DNA of 64,000 nt, taken from NCBI RefSeq assembly GCF_013375555.1, contig NZ_JABXWB010000001.1, positions 186,001 through 250,000 on the forward strand. The letters run 5' to 3'. This stretch comes from Sphingobium sp. EM0848 (GTDB lineage: Bacteria > Pseudomonadota > Alphaproteobacteria > Sphingomonadales > Sphingomonadaceae). Of this stretch, positions 55,880 through 64,000 are shown piece after piece. The position numbers and the translations under genes are program-made. The stretch's first letter is position 1. Every line of letters starts with the position of its first letter. Below the pieces are notes generated by a model that did not search any database, was not told where the DNA came from, and saw only the letters and a program-made list of their open reading frames with translations.

Positions 55880-56392
55880 ATGATAGACATGCCTCAGACC
55901 AATATGCCCCCAATTCTTATCGATGCTGACGCTTGCCCGGTGAAGGACGAGATCTACAAGGTGGCGTGGCGGTATGATGTGCCGGTCATCGTCGTCAGCA
56001 ACAGTCCCATCAGGGTGCCGGCGCATCCGCTTGTTTCACGAGTGGTGGTAAGTGAGGGGTTCGACGCGGCGGATGACTGGATCGTAGAGCATGTAGAAGC
56101 TGGCTCGATTATCATCACCGCCGACATATTGCTGGCCGACCGATGCCTGAAGGCTGGCTGCGGCGCGGTGATCGCGCCGACGGGGAAGCCCTTTACCAAT
56201 GCGTCCATTGGCAATGCCGTGGCGGTTCGGGCGATCATGGCGGATTTGCGTGCCGGGGCAATGGCCGATGTTGGCGGGCCGGCGCCGTTCGGGAAGGCAG
56301 ATCGATCGCGTTTTCTGTCGATGCTGGATGAGGCAGTGGTACGGCTCCGCCGGGAAACTGCGGCACGAAGTCGTTCGTCACCCATTCCCTAA
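55880..56392 (+). CDS. YaiI/YqxD family (DUF188) protein
   Basis: 170 residues from ATG 55880 (MIDMPQTNMPPILIDADACP). Family signature: ILIDADACPVKDEIYKVAWR near the start, then IVVSNSPIRVPAHPLV, VVVSEGFDAADDWIVEH and ITADILLADRCLKAGCGAVI. It belongs to the PIN-like UPF0178 group, whose biochemical role is not settled. ATG lies 1 base after the previous stop, so it is probably coupled to the SirB1-like gene. ATG 55904 would give the shortest family-like form. Confidence 0.85.
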   Translation: MIDMPQTNMPPILIDADACPVKDEIYKVAWRYDVPVIVVSNSPIRVPAHPLVSRVVVSEGFDAADDWIVEHVEAGSIIITADILLADRCLKAGCGAVIAPTGKPFTNASIGNAVAVRAIMADLRAGAMADVGGPAPFGKADRSRFLSMLDEAVVRLRRETAARSRSSPIP

Positions 56393-56702
56393 GTAACGAC
56401 CCAATCCGGTCGCTGAACGACCAATTCTGGTTTTCCAGCTGTGGGCCGGCTGCTTTTTGATCATCGTCCCTCAAAGCCGACCGATCCCGGAATGGCGGTT
56501 GGGAAAGGTAAACAGAACCGCCCATTGCCTTATGTTGCTGTGCAGCAACAGTTCAGGAGAAATTATACGTCCGTCCGGCAACCGCCGCCCCTTGTCACCA
56601 AGCCGCCACAATCTGCTCCTACCCGCCACACCGCCTGCGGCGAGAAATGATCAGGGAATCCAAGCGGCTGGCGTGAACAACAGGAATCTGGGGGAAATCA
56701 TC
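56393..56702 (+). promoter_or_regulatory. Leader region of the TonB-dependent receptor
   Basis: 310 bases without a convincing gene. It holds a perfect palindrome GTTGCTG-TG-CAGCAAC at 56534-56549, 150 bases before the receptor start, which could be a regulator site or a start-site hairpin. GGGGGAAATC at about 56689-56698 is the Shine-Dalgarno of the receptor. The open frame from 56457 in the receptor's frame is Arg/Pro-rich and not signal-peptide-like, so it is not taken as coding. Confidence 0.5.
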
Positions 56703-59009
56703 TTGGCCAAATCCCACTTCGGACGCTCCGTTCTGCTGCTGACTTCGGCCTTGGCCGTGCTGTCGGCCGCGAACGCTGCCCATGCGCAGGAGGCGGGCGC
56801 CGCCGCCGGCGGCGCGCTCGACGAGATCGTCGTCACCGCTGAGCGCCGCTCGGAAAATCTCCAGAACGTCCCCGTATCGGTCGGCGTGGTCCAGGGCGAT
56901 CAGCTGCGCGGCTTCCAGTCCGGCGGCGGCGACATCCTCGAACTGGCGGCGCGCGTGCCCGGCCTTTATGCCGAAACCACCACCGGCCGCATCTTCCCGC
57001 GCTTCTACATTCGCGGCCTTGGCAATATCGACTTCTACCTCGGCGCGTCGCAGCCGGTATCGATCATCCAGGACGATGTCGTGCTGGAACATGTGGTGCT
57101 GAAGTCGAACCCGGTCTTCGACGTCAATCAGGTGGAAGTGCTGCGCGGCCCGCAGGGTTCGCTGTTCGGCCGCAACACCACGGCGGGCATCATCAAGTTC
57201 GATACCATCCGCCCCTCGATGGACTGGCAGGGCCGCGCCTCAGCCAGCTATGGCAGCCATAACACCGTCACCTTCGACGGCGGCATCGGCGGCCCGATCG
57301 TGGCGGACAAGCTCGCCTTCCGCGTTTCGGCGCTTTACCAGCATCGCGACGACTGGGTCGACAATGCCTATAGCGGCACCAGCGCAGACGGCACGGTTTC
57401 GCCGAAAAAGGACGCCATGGGCGGCTTCAACGAAAAGGACGTCCGCGTCCAGCTGTTGATGACGCCGTCGGAAACGCTGTCGATGCTGACCAGTTTCCAT
57501 TATCGCGATTATGACGGCACCTCGACCCTGTTCCACCGCGCCGCGCTGAAAAAGGGGTCCAACGACGTCAGCGCCGAACCACGCGGCATCGTTTCCTATG
57601 ACGAGGCGATGAACAATCCGCAGGCCTACAAGACCTATGGCGCGTCAGAAAATATCGCGCTGGATTTCGGCCCGGTCACGCTGACCTCGATCACCGCCTA
57701 TGAAACCACCAGCGGTTACAGCCGTGGCGACACCGATGGCGGTGCGGCCGCGAATTTCCCGGTCGGCGGCGTTCCCAACGGTTTCGGCCAGAGCCAGGGC
57801 CAGGTGCGCGATCTCGACCAGCTGACGCAGGAAGTCCGCCTCGCCAGCAATGGCGACAGCGCCTTCAAATGGCAGGTCGGCGGCATGTATTTCGACTCCC
57901 GCGACGTGACCGATTTCTATCAGCGCGCCTATTTCCTGACGACCGCCGCGCATAACCCCAACAACTGGGTCCGTCTGCGCAACATCAACACCAGCTGGGC
58001 GCTGTTCGGTCAGGCGAGCTATGAGATCGTGCCGGGCCTGACCCTGACGGCGGGTGGCCGCTATACCGAGGACGAGAAGTCGACCCGCCTCGTCCGCGCC
58101 ACCGCCAATGCGGCGGGCGTCTCCACCTATACGGGCCGTCGCTATGTGAAGCTGAAGGGCGATGAGCCGAGCTGGGACGTCAGCCTGCTCTATGCGCTCA
58201 GCCCGGAAGTCAGCCTCTACGCCCGTGTCGCGCGCGGTTTCCGTGGCCCGACCATCCAGGGCCGTTCGGCGGTGTTCAACAGCGACTTCACCACGGCGGA
58301 TTCGGAAACGATCATGTCCTATGAAGGCGGCATCAAGACAAGCCTGCTGAATAACCGGGTCCGTTTCAACCTGACCGGCTTCGCCTGGAAGGTGAAGAAT
58401 ATCCAGCTGAACGGCAATGACGTCAACGGCAACGGTATCCTGTTCAACGCGAAGGCGGCAAAGGCCTATGGCATGGAAGCCGATCTGGAAGCGCGCCCGA
58501 TCGACAATCTGACCCTTTCGGCGGGCCTCAGTCTGCTGCACACGGAAATTGACGACGCCAATGCCGAAGCGCAGGTCTGCGCCCTCAATGGCGTGGTGGT
58601 CTGCACGGTCGAAAACCCGCTGCGCACCGTGTCGACGGCGTTCGGCCCGGTCTATCTGGCGAAGATTGACGGCAACCCGCTGCCCAACGCGCCCAAATAT
58701 ACGGCGAACATCGCGGCCCGCTATGACGTCCCGCTCGCCAATGGCGGGAAGGCCTTCATCGCGACCGACTGGAACATTCAGGGCTATACCAACTTCGTCC
58801 TCTACAAGACGAAGGAGTTTTATTCGAAGGGCGACTTCGAAGGCGGCCTGAAGATCGGCTACACCGCGCCGGGCGGTAAATATGAGGTCGCCGCCTTCGC
58901 CCGCAACATCACGAACGAGAAGAACCTCAAGGGCGTGATCGAAAACTATATGGCGGCAGTCTTCAACGAACCCCGTATCATTGGCGTGTCATTGAGCGGC
59001 AAGCTGTAA
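56703..59009 (+). CDS. TonB-dependent outer membrane receptor
   Basis: 768 residues from TTG 56703. Signal peptide MAKSHFGRSVLLLTSALAVL (residue 1 from TTG) with cleavage after AHA-Q; a TonB-box-like EIVVTAERRSENLQNVPVSV; plug with RGLGNIDFYLGASQPVSII and VEVLRGPQGSLFGRNTTAGI; C-terminal barrel ends with the strand FNEPRIIGVSLSGKL (terminal Leu rather than the usual Phe). The TTG is selected because the signal peptide starts there and GGGGGAA is well placed. The substrate (siderophore, sugar or aromatic) cannot be read. No TonB genes are adjacent. Confidence 0.92.
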   Translation: MAKSHFGRSVLLLTSALAVLSAANAAHAQEAGAAAGGALDEIVVTAERRSENLQNVPVSVGVVQGDQLRGFQSGGGDILELAARVPGLYAETTTGRIFPRFYIRGLGNIDFYLGASQPVSIIQDDVVLEHVVLKSNPVFDVNQVEVLRGPQGSLFGRNTTAGIIKFDTIRPSMDWQGRASASYGSHNTVTFDGGIGGPIVADKLAFRVSALYQHRDDWVDNAYSGTSADGTVSPKKDAMGGFNEKDVRVQLLMTPSETLSMLTSFHYRDYDGTSTLFHRAALKKGSNDVSAEPRGIVSYDEAMNNPQAYKTYGASENIALDFGPVTLTSITAYETTSGYSRGDTDGGAAANFPVGGVPNGFGQSQGQVRDLDQLTQEVRLASNGDSAFKWQVGGMYFDSRDVTDFYQRAYFLTTAAHNPNNWVRLRNINTSWALFGQASYEIVPGLTLTAGGRYTEDEKSTRLVRATANAAGVSTYTGRRYVKLKGDEPSWDVSLLYALSPEVSLYARVARGFRGPTIQGRSAVFNSDFTTADSETIMSYEGGIKTSLLNNRVRFNLTGFAWKVKNIQLNGNDVNGNGILFNAKAAKAYGMEADLEARPIDNLTLSAGLSLLHTEIDDANAEAQVCALNGVVVCTVENPLRTVSTAFGPVYLAKIDGNPLPNAPKYTANIAARYDVPLANGGKAFIATDWNIQGYTNFVLYKTKEFYSKGDFEGGLKIGYTAPGGKYEVAAFARNITNEKNLKGVIENYMAAVFNEPRIIGVSLSGKL

Positions 59010-59019
59010 GGTGAAGCCC

Positions 59020-59054
59020 CCAATCCTCCCCATGCTCGCCATGGGGAGGATTGG
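59020..59054. repeat. Perfect 14-bp hairpin between receptor and MFS gene
   Basis: CCAATCCTCCCCAT (59020-59033), loop GCTCGCC, ATGGGGAGGATTGG (59041-59054). No T run. It stands between convergent genes, 10 bases past the receptor stop, and may serve as a bidirectional stop or mRNA-end stabiliser. It resembles the GC-rich palindrome near 36.1 kb. Confidence 0.75.
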
Positions 59055-59114
59055 AACTGAGGTAAGCGCGAGCCCGCCCGGCCGCCTTTTTGATTCCCGG
59101 TTGCGGAACGTCCG

Positions 59115-60290
59115 CTAACTGTGCCTGGGGCGAGTGAAGATCGCCCCAAGGCTTAGCAGCATGCCGATGGCTGCTACGGCAATCCAACCACCAATCCGCC
59201 AGCCCTGCATGCCGACAGCCGATCCCAAGGCAGCGCCAAGAAACATGGTGGTCATGAACAGCGTGTTGATCCGAGCCCTCGCTTCGGGCCGCAGTGCGAA
59301 AATGATGTGCTGGTGCGAGATCAGTGTCGACTGTACGGCGAAGTCCAGCAGGATCACACCTGCCACCATGCCCGCCAGCGTCCCCCACGCCCCCAGCAAC
59401 AGCCAGCCAATCAGGGAAACGGCGGAACCGGCCGCGATCACGCGATAGGGGCCGTGACGATCTGCGATCCGCCCAGCGAGAGGTGCAACAAATACTCCCA
59501 CGGCGCCGATAATGCCGAACAATCCTGCACCTGCAGCACCGATATGGAAAGGCGACTCCGCCAAGCGCAGGGCTAGAACAGTCCAGAAGGCCGAGAATGC
59601 TCCAAACAGGGATGCCTGTGTCAGCGCCGCGCGACGTAGCTCGGGAAGATCACGCCACAGGTCGAACATCGATGCTATGAGTGAACGATAGGGCAGGCGT
59701 TCCGCATTATGCAGTTGGGGCAGTATAAGGGCCAGCGTCAATGCCGTGAGCAACATCACAGGAGCAGCGGACAGGAACACGGCTCGCCATCCCCAATGGG
59801 CCGCAATCAGCCCTGCCAATGTGCGGCTGAGCAAAATTCCGATCAGCAGACCAGACATGACCGTGCCGACCGTCGCACCACGCTTCTCCGGCGCAGACAG
59901 GTGTGCGGCCAACGGAACCAGTTGCTGGGCAACGCTGGCCGCAAGACCGAGCAGCACCGAGGCAGCCACCAGAAAGCCTGCGGACGGCGCAACGCCGGTC
60001 AACAATAGCGCCATGGCGAGAAGAAGAAACTGTCCGATGATCAGGGGCTTGCGATTGGCGATATCGCCGAAGGGCACGATGAAGAACAGGCCGATCGCAT
60101 AGCCGATTTGCGTGGCCATCGGGACATAGGCCGTCGCGCGCTCGCCTAGTGACTGGACCATGAGTAGCAGCATCGGCTGGTTGTAATAGATGTTCGCGAT
60201 TGCGAGCCCTGTCGCCAGCGTCAGCACAAACAGCAGGGGCTGGTTCAACTGCACGGCTCGCACGTCTCTTTCGGCGGTAATAGTTGTCAT
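59115..60290 (-). CDS. MFS transporter (DHA1-type exporter)
   Basis: 391 residues, twelve helices. VLTLATGLAIANIYYNQPML is the family start (as in YnfM/NepI-type DHA1 proteins), then GYAIGLFFIVPFGDIANRKPLI with the motif A region, and GWRAVFLSAAPVM. A proton-driven exporter is likely; substrate unknown. I chose ATG 60290 (MTTITAERDV). It is divergent from the LysR gene with a 101-base spacer, so LysR probably regulates it. Confidence 0.9.
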   Translation of the reverse strand: MTTITAERDVRAVQLNQPLLFVLTLATGLAIANIYYNQPMLLLMVQSLGERATAYVPMATQIGYAIGLFFIVPFGDIANRKPLIIGQFLLLAMALLLTGVAPSAGFLVAASVLLGLAASVAQQLVPLAAHLSAPEKRGATVGTVMSGLLIGILLSRTLAGLIAAHWGWRAVFLSAAPVMLLTALTLALILPQLHNAERLPYRSLIASMFDLWRDLPELRRAALTQASLFGAFSAFWTVLALRLAESPFHIGAAGAGLFGIIGAVGVFVAPLAGRIADRHGPYRVIAAGSAVSLIGWLLLGAWGTLAGMVAGVILLDFAVQSTLISHQHIIFALRPEARARINTLFMTTMFLGAALGSAVGMQGWRIGGWIAVAAIGMLLSLGAIFTRPRHS

Positions 60291-60322
60291 GATCGCCAAT
60301 CCATAAAATGATGTCGCGGCGG

Positions 60323-60334
60323 ATATGGCCATAT
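60323..60334. promoter_or_regulatory. 12-bp palindrome in the LysR-MFS spacer
   Basis: ATATGGCCATAT at 60323-60334 is a perfect palindrome, 32 bases from the MFS start and 57 from the LysR start. LysR sites often have the form T-N11-A with dyad symmetry; this is the best candidate operator in the 101-base divergent spacer. Unproven. Confidence 0.45.
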
Positions 60335-60391
60335 ATCGATTTTCGTTGTAGTCATGAAATATGATGACCCGGAACATCAAAAATTGATACA

Positions 60392-61270
60392 ATGAACCTG
60401 TCTGACGTCGCCCTGTTCGTTGCTGCTACCGAAGCTGGCAGCCTTGCCGGTGCCGCCCGGCGCAGTGGCACAAGTGCGTTGCAGGCGTCGCGGCGTATAG
60501 CGGCGCTGGAGCAGGATATGGGCATCCGCCTGTTTCATCGGACGACCCGCGCCTTGACGCTGACCGACGAAGGGGAACGGTTTCTGCCCTATGCCCGCAC
60601 CATCATGGATGCGCACATAGAGGCACGCGCTGCGCTCGGAGTTGAAAGTGGTCAAGTGACCGGGACACTGCGCCTCACTGCCTCCCTGGCATTCGGCCGC
60701 AAAGTGGTCACACCTGCGCTTATCGACTTTTTGAAGCTTCATCCGCAACTTGAAGTCAATCTCGTGCTATCGGACCACGTCCTTGATCTGGTTGCGCAGG
60801 GGCTGGACCTGGCCATCCGCGTCACATCCCGGTTGCGGGATAGCAGTCTTGTCGCCCGTCGGTTAGCCGACAATCCACGCGGGCTATATGCTGCTCCTTC
60901 TTATGTGGCGGCTGCGGGCATGCCGCAGAGCCTGGCCGAACTGGCGACACATGATTGTCTACCCGACGGATCCACCACTTTTTGGACTTTTCGAACGGGT
61001 GATCGGACGATCCGACAAAAGATCGGCGGGCGCCTGTCGACCCACAGCATCGACGCTATTCATCAGGCCTGCGTGGAGGGCGCTGGAATCGCTCTTCTGT
61101 CGGAATGGGACGTGAAAGAGGATCTCGCTTCCGGCAAACTCATACCCGTGCCGATAGCGAATGCGAAACCAGAACCGATGGTGATCATGGCAGTCTATCC
61201 GTCCGCGCATCTTCTTCCATCAAAGGTGCGCCTCTTCATAGACTATATGCGCTCCCGACTTTCACTTTGA
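60392..61270 (+). CDS. LysR family transcriptional regulator
   Basis: 292 residues. Winged-helix N-terminus MNLSDVALFVAATEAGSLAG, RRSGTSALQASRRIAALEQD, and LFHRTTRALTLTDEGERFLP; the effector-binding half (about 90-292) contains LRLTASLAFGRKVVTPALID. The effector is unknown. Divergent from the MFS exporter, the classic layout for LysR-controlled efflux. Confidence 0.92.
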   Translation: MNLSDVALFVAATEAGSLAGAARRSGTSALQASRRIAALEQDMGIRLFHRTTRALTLTDEGERFLPYARTIMDAHIEARAALGVESGQVTGTLRLTASLAFGRKVVTPALIDFLKLHPQLEVNLVLSDHVLDLVAQGLDLAIRVTSRLRDSSLVARRLADNPRGLYAAPSYVAAAGMPQSLAELATHDCLPDGSTTFWTFRTGDRTIRQKIGGRLSTHSIDAIHQACVEGAGIALLSEWDVKEDLASGKLIPVPIANAKPEPMVIMAVYPSAHLLPSKVRLFIDYMRSRLSL

Positions 61271-61330
61271 TCGCTCGGCTATCGTAAGCTTGGAAAGAGA
61301 TCGCCTCCGGCACCGACCCTTGCCGGTCAC

Positions 61331-61519
61331 TCAACGGCTGATTTCCTGCTCCTCAATGCGGACGGGCATCGCGAGCTTGCGCAGGTTCTGGGCCGCATCG
61401 CCATAACCCGTGTCGGCCGCCAGGCGCTGAAGGCAGATGCCGAAGCGCTCCTGTGTCCTGTCGATCGCCGTCACCTCGGCCTGACGGATGGCCGTGCTGA
61501 CGGTTCGCATGTCGCTCAT
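61331..61519 (-). pseudogene. Transposase remnant (IS1182/IS5-like)
   Basis: A 62-codon frame on the minus strand. RQAEVTAIDRTQERFGICLQ followed by RLAADTGYGDAAQNL resembles the central region of IS1182/IS5-type transposases, where a catalytic Asp sits in ADTGYGSAE-like sequence. Both ends are missing. It is directly next to a TetR fragment on the plus strand, so the region is a patchwork. No terminal inverted repeat is seen. Confidence 0.55.
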
Positions 61520-61687
61520 CGGTTTGAGGAACTCTTCCGCAGGTTGGTGGATGAACTGCCGCTGCCATCACATATCGATCGCTCGATCTATCGCAATATT
61601 CTCCTCTCGCAGCTTAACTCAGCAGCCGACTGGTATCGACCCGGCCGCTTCGCACCCCACGAAATCGCTGCCCAGATCGTCATCACC
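61517..61687 (+). pseudogene. TetR regulator C-terminal fragment
   Basis: In frame with an open stretch from 61271 lacking a start codon, residues HRFEELFRRLVDELPLPSHI then DRSIYRNILLSQLNSAADWYRPGRFAPHEIAAQIV (split) match the C-terminal helices of TetR proteins (L-P-L-P...R-x-x-L-L...W-Y-R-P-G-x-x-x-P-x-E-I). No DNA-binding N-terminus is present. It runs into the IS3-like piece at about 61688. Confidence 0.5.
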
Positions 61688-61860
61688 CTCCACGTCGAGC
61701 CCGGCAACCCTTGAGAGAATGGCTATATCGAGAGCTGCAATGCGCGCCTGCGGGATGAACTGCTCAATGGCGAGATCTTCTACAGGCTCGAGGAGGTGCG
61801 GATCGTTACCGGCTGGTGGCGCGATCATTGCAACCGGGCACGCCATCGCGCGAATCTAGC
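61688..61860 (+). pseudogene. IS3-family transposase OrfB remnant with nonsense codon
   Basis: In one frame: LHVEPGNP, then TGA at 61712-61714, then ENGYIESCNARLRDELLNGE and IFYRLEEVRIVTGWWRDHCN. This is the C-terminal end of an IS3-type integrase core, where the usual residue at the stop is Trp (SPWENGYIESFN). The TGG-to-TGA change, the lack of an N-terminus and the abutting TetR fragment show a dead copy. It runs to the stop of the intact TetR gene on the other strand. Confidence 0.75.
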
Positions 61861-62473
61861 TCACATTCAAAATCGTCCGAGCGGTCTTCCGGAGGATGCC
61901 CTTGAATGCGGCCAGCTCCACTGGGTCGTCGGGTCGATAGAGATGGTCGTCGCCGAGCTGATCGGGATTGCAGACATAGTGCAGGATACTCCCGCTCAGC
62001 AGATTGACGAGATACATGGAATGCACGTCCGCGAAGCGGCCGGTTGCGATACCCTCCCGGATGATGCCGCGCAGCAGCGCCAGGGCGTCGCTTGAATAGG
62101 CGGCCGGATAATTTTCCGAATATGCGGCATCGGCGCAGGCCCTGAGTACGAGTCGGGCGGCCGTCGGTCGCGTGACCATGAAATCGAGCCACGCTTCGAC
62201 CAGCAGCATGAGCTTTTCCCAGGGATCCGTCGCGTCCGCCAGTCGCTCATGCGTCTGCCGGATCAGGCCGACATGAATGTCGCGGGTCAGATCCTCGAAC
62301 AATTCCTGCTTGTTACGGAAATAATAGAAGATCGCTGCGCGTTTGATGCCGACCGAATCCGCGATCGTCTCCAGCTTGGCGGCGTCGTAACCCTGCTCGG
62401 CAAAGCATCTCTCGGCGGCGGCGAGGATGTTCTGGCGGGTTTGCTCGCCCTTGCTGAGCTTGGTTGCATGCAC
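61856..62473 (-). CDS. TetR family transcriptional regulator
   Basis: 205 residues, intact. N-terminal HTH: RQNILAAAERCFAEQGYDAA and TIADSVGIKRAAIFYYFRNK with QELFEDL. The ligand domain has LVEAWLDFMVTRPTAARLVL and GRFADVHSMYLVNLLSGSIL. Probably controls the DUF1214 gene divergent from it, separated by about 236 bases. The ligand is unknown. The stop region overlaps the IS3-like remnant. Confidence 0.9.
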   Translation of the reverse strand: MHATKLSKGEQTRQNILAAAERCFAEQGYDAAKLETIADSVGIKRAAIFYYFRNKQELFEDLTRDIHVGLIRQTHERLADATDPWEKLMLLVEAWLDFMVTRPTAARLVLRACADAAYSENYPAAYSSDALALLRGIIREGIATGRFADVHSMYLVNLLSGSILHYVCNPDQLGDDHLYRPDDPVELAAFKGILRKTARTILNVS

Positions 62474-62709
62474 GTTCGATCACTCTGCCACATAAGAGGG
62501 CTGATCCATCGCACGCCGGTCCAACCCTGTCAATTGACTTGCCTGAAAGTCATAAATTGCAGCAATTTCAAAGAATGTCCAAAATTCTGACCAGCAATGT
62601 GGCGATGTAGCCATTTTTCTGACTTGCGAGTAAGTAATTTAATTGATAGTGAGAGCATGACAAACGCATCGCTGGCGTTGACCGGCATGCCCATCAGGAG
62701 AGTGCATCC
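62474..62709. promoter_or_regulatory. Divergent spacer between TetR and DUF1214 genes
   Basis: 236 bases, AT-richer than the neighbours (for example TGACTTGCGAGTAAGTAATT around 62622-62641). It should hold both promoters and the TetR operator; TTGACTTGCCTGAAAGTCA at 62532-62550 is an imperfect dyad (TGACTT/AAGTCA) that could be the operator. No gene is seen. Confidence 0.4.
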
Positions 62710-64000
62710 ATGAACATCGGAGACGAGGAGGCGATGAGTTTCTCACGCCGGCATCTGCTGGCAGGGAGTGGGGGGCTCGGGGCGTTTTTGATGGCAGGAT
62801 CGATCCCATCTGCTGACGCGGCGGGCATCGCGGGCGATCCCCAGATGCTGCAAGCTTTCGATGCAATGCTGGCCCGCATCGGGAAGATCGCAGAACTGGC
62901 CTTTGCAAGAAGCACGGCCCGTTATCCCGATGCGCGCGCGGCAGGGCTGCTGCACATCATGAACAATATTGCGCTCGGGCTGTCGATGAATCTGCACAAT
63001 GCGGATCCGATGAATCCTGAACTGTTTCACTTTTTCGATCCGACCCGCAAGCAGGGCGGCGACAATTCCGATGCGCTGTATCTGGCGGCGGCGATCGACG
63101 GATCGCAGGAATATCGTCTCCATGGCGATCGCGGCACGGCGAAGCATTTGTCGCTCACCACCGTGGATAAGGGGCCTCCCCCCTGGGGTGGCAAAACGGG
63201 CGGCGCGTTGTACGGGCGGGACATGGTCGTCGGCGCAGACGGTCGCTTCGAGGTCATCCTGAGTGCGCGCGAACATCCCGGTAATTGGCTGAAGCTGACG
63301 CCCGATGTCTTTCGTCTGACCATTCGTCAATTCTTTGCCGACTGGGAGAATGAGCGTCCCATGACGGCGAGGATCGAACGGCTTGGCCCACCTGCGGCGC
63401 CACCCGACATGTCCGCGGACCGGATCATGGCGGCATTGGATGCAACCGTGGTCTGGATCGAGAGCACGGTTCGCTTCTGGCAGGATACGATGGACCTCTT
63501 CCGCAAGACGCCGAACCAATATGTCGATTGGCGCAAGATAACCGGCAACAAGGTCAATGCCACGCCCGGCGGCGATCCGGCCTGCTGTTACTGGCAGGTG
63601 CCCAAGGGTAAGGCGCTGATCCTGCGCGTGACGCCGCCCGCCTGCGAATATTGGAACATCGAGTTCAACAATCCCTGGTGGGAAACCAACGATTATCGAT
63701 ATCGGCATACGGGTATCAACGGTCACAGCGCCGTGCTGGAAGAGAATGGTGAACTGATCGCGGTCGTCGCGCATCAGGATCCGGGGCTGCCCAACTGGCT
63801 CGATCCCTCGGGGCACACCGAAGGCATGATGGGGCGGCGCTGGATGTTCGCCGAGAGTGCGCCGCAGATCGAGACCATGCTGGTCGATCAGACGGATATC
63901 AGGAAGCATCTGCCCAAAACGGTGAAGATAATTTCTCCGGAGGGGAGGCGGGAGCAACTCGAGCGCAAAAGGCGCGGCCTGTACCGCCGCTTCCATTGGT
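62710..64000 (+). CDS. Tat-exported DUF1214 family protein, 3' end outside window
   Basis: Open from ATG 62710 (AGGAGAG 7 bases upstream) through the last base, 430 codons, no stop. Residues 11-17 (FSRRHLL) form a twin-arginine motif and about 18-38 a hydrophobic helix, so Tat export is likely. The middle has NWLKLTPDVFRLTIRQFFAD; the DUF1214 signature is RVTPPACEYWNIEFNNPWWE and the following GRRWMFAESAPQIETMLV. The function of DUF1214 is unknown; members are often near regulators and catabolic genes. A long open frame on the other strand here is a shadow. Confidence 0.85.
   Translation, partial: MNIGDEEAMSFSRRHLLAGSGGLGAFLMAGSIPSADAAGIAGDPQMLQAFDAMLARIGKIAELAFARSTARYPDARAAGLLHIMNNIALGLSMNLHNADPMNPELFHFFDPTRKQGGDNSDALYLAAAIDGSQEYRLHGDRGTAKHLSLTTVDKGPPPWGGKTGGALYGRDMVVGADGRFEVILSAREHPGNWLKLTPDVFRLTIRQFFADWENERPMTARIERLGPPAAPPDMSADRIMAALDATVVWIESTVRFWQDTMDLFRKTPNQYVDWRKITGNKVNATPGGDPACCYWQVPKGKALILRVTPPACEYWNIEFNNPWWETNDYRYRHTGINGHSAVLEENGELIAVVAHQDPGLPNWLDPSGHTEGMMGRRWMFAESAPQIETMLVDQTDIRKHLPKTVKIISPEGRREQLERKRRGLYRRFHW

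Noticed and set aside
62743-63996. 417-codon open frame on the minus strand
   Set aside because: The plus frame from 62710 has a Tat motif, RBS and DUF1214 blocks; the minus frame has none.

Overview
This 64 kb window is GC-rich, densely coded chromosome from an alphaproteobacterium, almost certainly a sphingomonad (Sphingobium/Sphingomonas-like). The strongest pointers are a serine palmitoyltransferase next to its own acyl carrier protein (sphingolipid synthesis), the gene order murC-murB-ddl-ftsQ-ftsA-ftsZ, a large TonB-dependent receptor with a TTG start, an NDUFS4-like complex I accessory subunit, and short intergenic palindromes of a kind common in this group. Most of the window is housekeeping DNA. 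Accessory or decayed DNA is concentrated after about 52 kb.

Layout. 1-8.3 kb: division and cell-wall cluster (murC 3' end, a 65-codon ORF, murB, ddl, ftsQ, ftsA, ftsZ, terminator), then a TPR/SPOR envelope protein and a dGTPase. 9.5-15.9 kb: a tandem glycine riboswitch ahead of gcvT-gcvH-gcvPA-gcvPB, continuing with no clear break into a DUF938 methyltransferase and a Tam41-like nucleotidyltransferase. 15.9-20.5 kb: hybrid histidine kinase, serine palmitoyltransferase, its ACP, a Pycsar-effector-family (PycTM-like) membrane protein and an NDUFS4-like protein. 20.6-34 kb: hrpB, a TauE-like permease, polyprenyl diphosphate synthase, chorismate mutase, an EamA permease, ccmB/ccmA with a small metalloprotease, phhB, a lipoprotein-patatin pair, an EEP phosphatase, radA and cvpA. 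34-49.7 kb: an SDR, proB, obgE, a GNAT, rpmA/rplU, small membrane proteins, a Kef-type antiporter, a DEAD-box helicase, rplA/rplK/nusG/secE, tRNA-Trp, a pyrC-like/pyrB pair and a phytoene-desaturase-like oxidoreductase. 49.9-56.4 kb: a phosphoribosyltransferase, a bile-acid-symporter-like protein, an enoyl-CoA hydratase, a palindromic repeat, an EamA permease, a small lipoprotein, a MarR regulator, tRNA-Gln with an integrase remnant, a SirB1-like protein and a YaiI-like protein.

56.4-64 kb is the accessory end: a TonB-dependent receptor, an MFS exporter divergent from a LysR regulator, three juxtaposed gene fossils (an IS transposase on the minus strand, a TetR C-terminal piece, and an IS3 OrfB piece with a nonsense codon), an intact TetR regulator, and a Tat-exported DUF1214 protein that runs off the window.

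Functional links: the riboswitch should make the glycine-cleavage operon glycine-responsive, and its co-directional tail may be co-regulated. The SPT and ACP genes form a two-gene first-step sphingolipid unit. The PyrC-like protein next to PyrB lacks the metal ligands of active dihydroorotase and is probably a structural partner of PyrB. No CRISPR array, complete prophage or intact insertion sequence was seen. The least explained items are the orphan PycTM-like protein, the Tam41-like nucleotidyltransferase, the structured leader before a 46-residue membrane protein, and the fossil junction near 61.5 kb.
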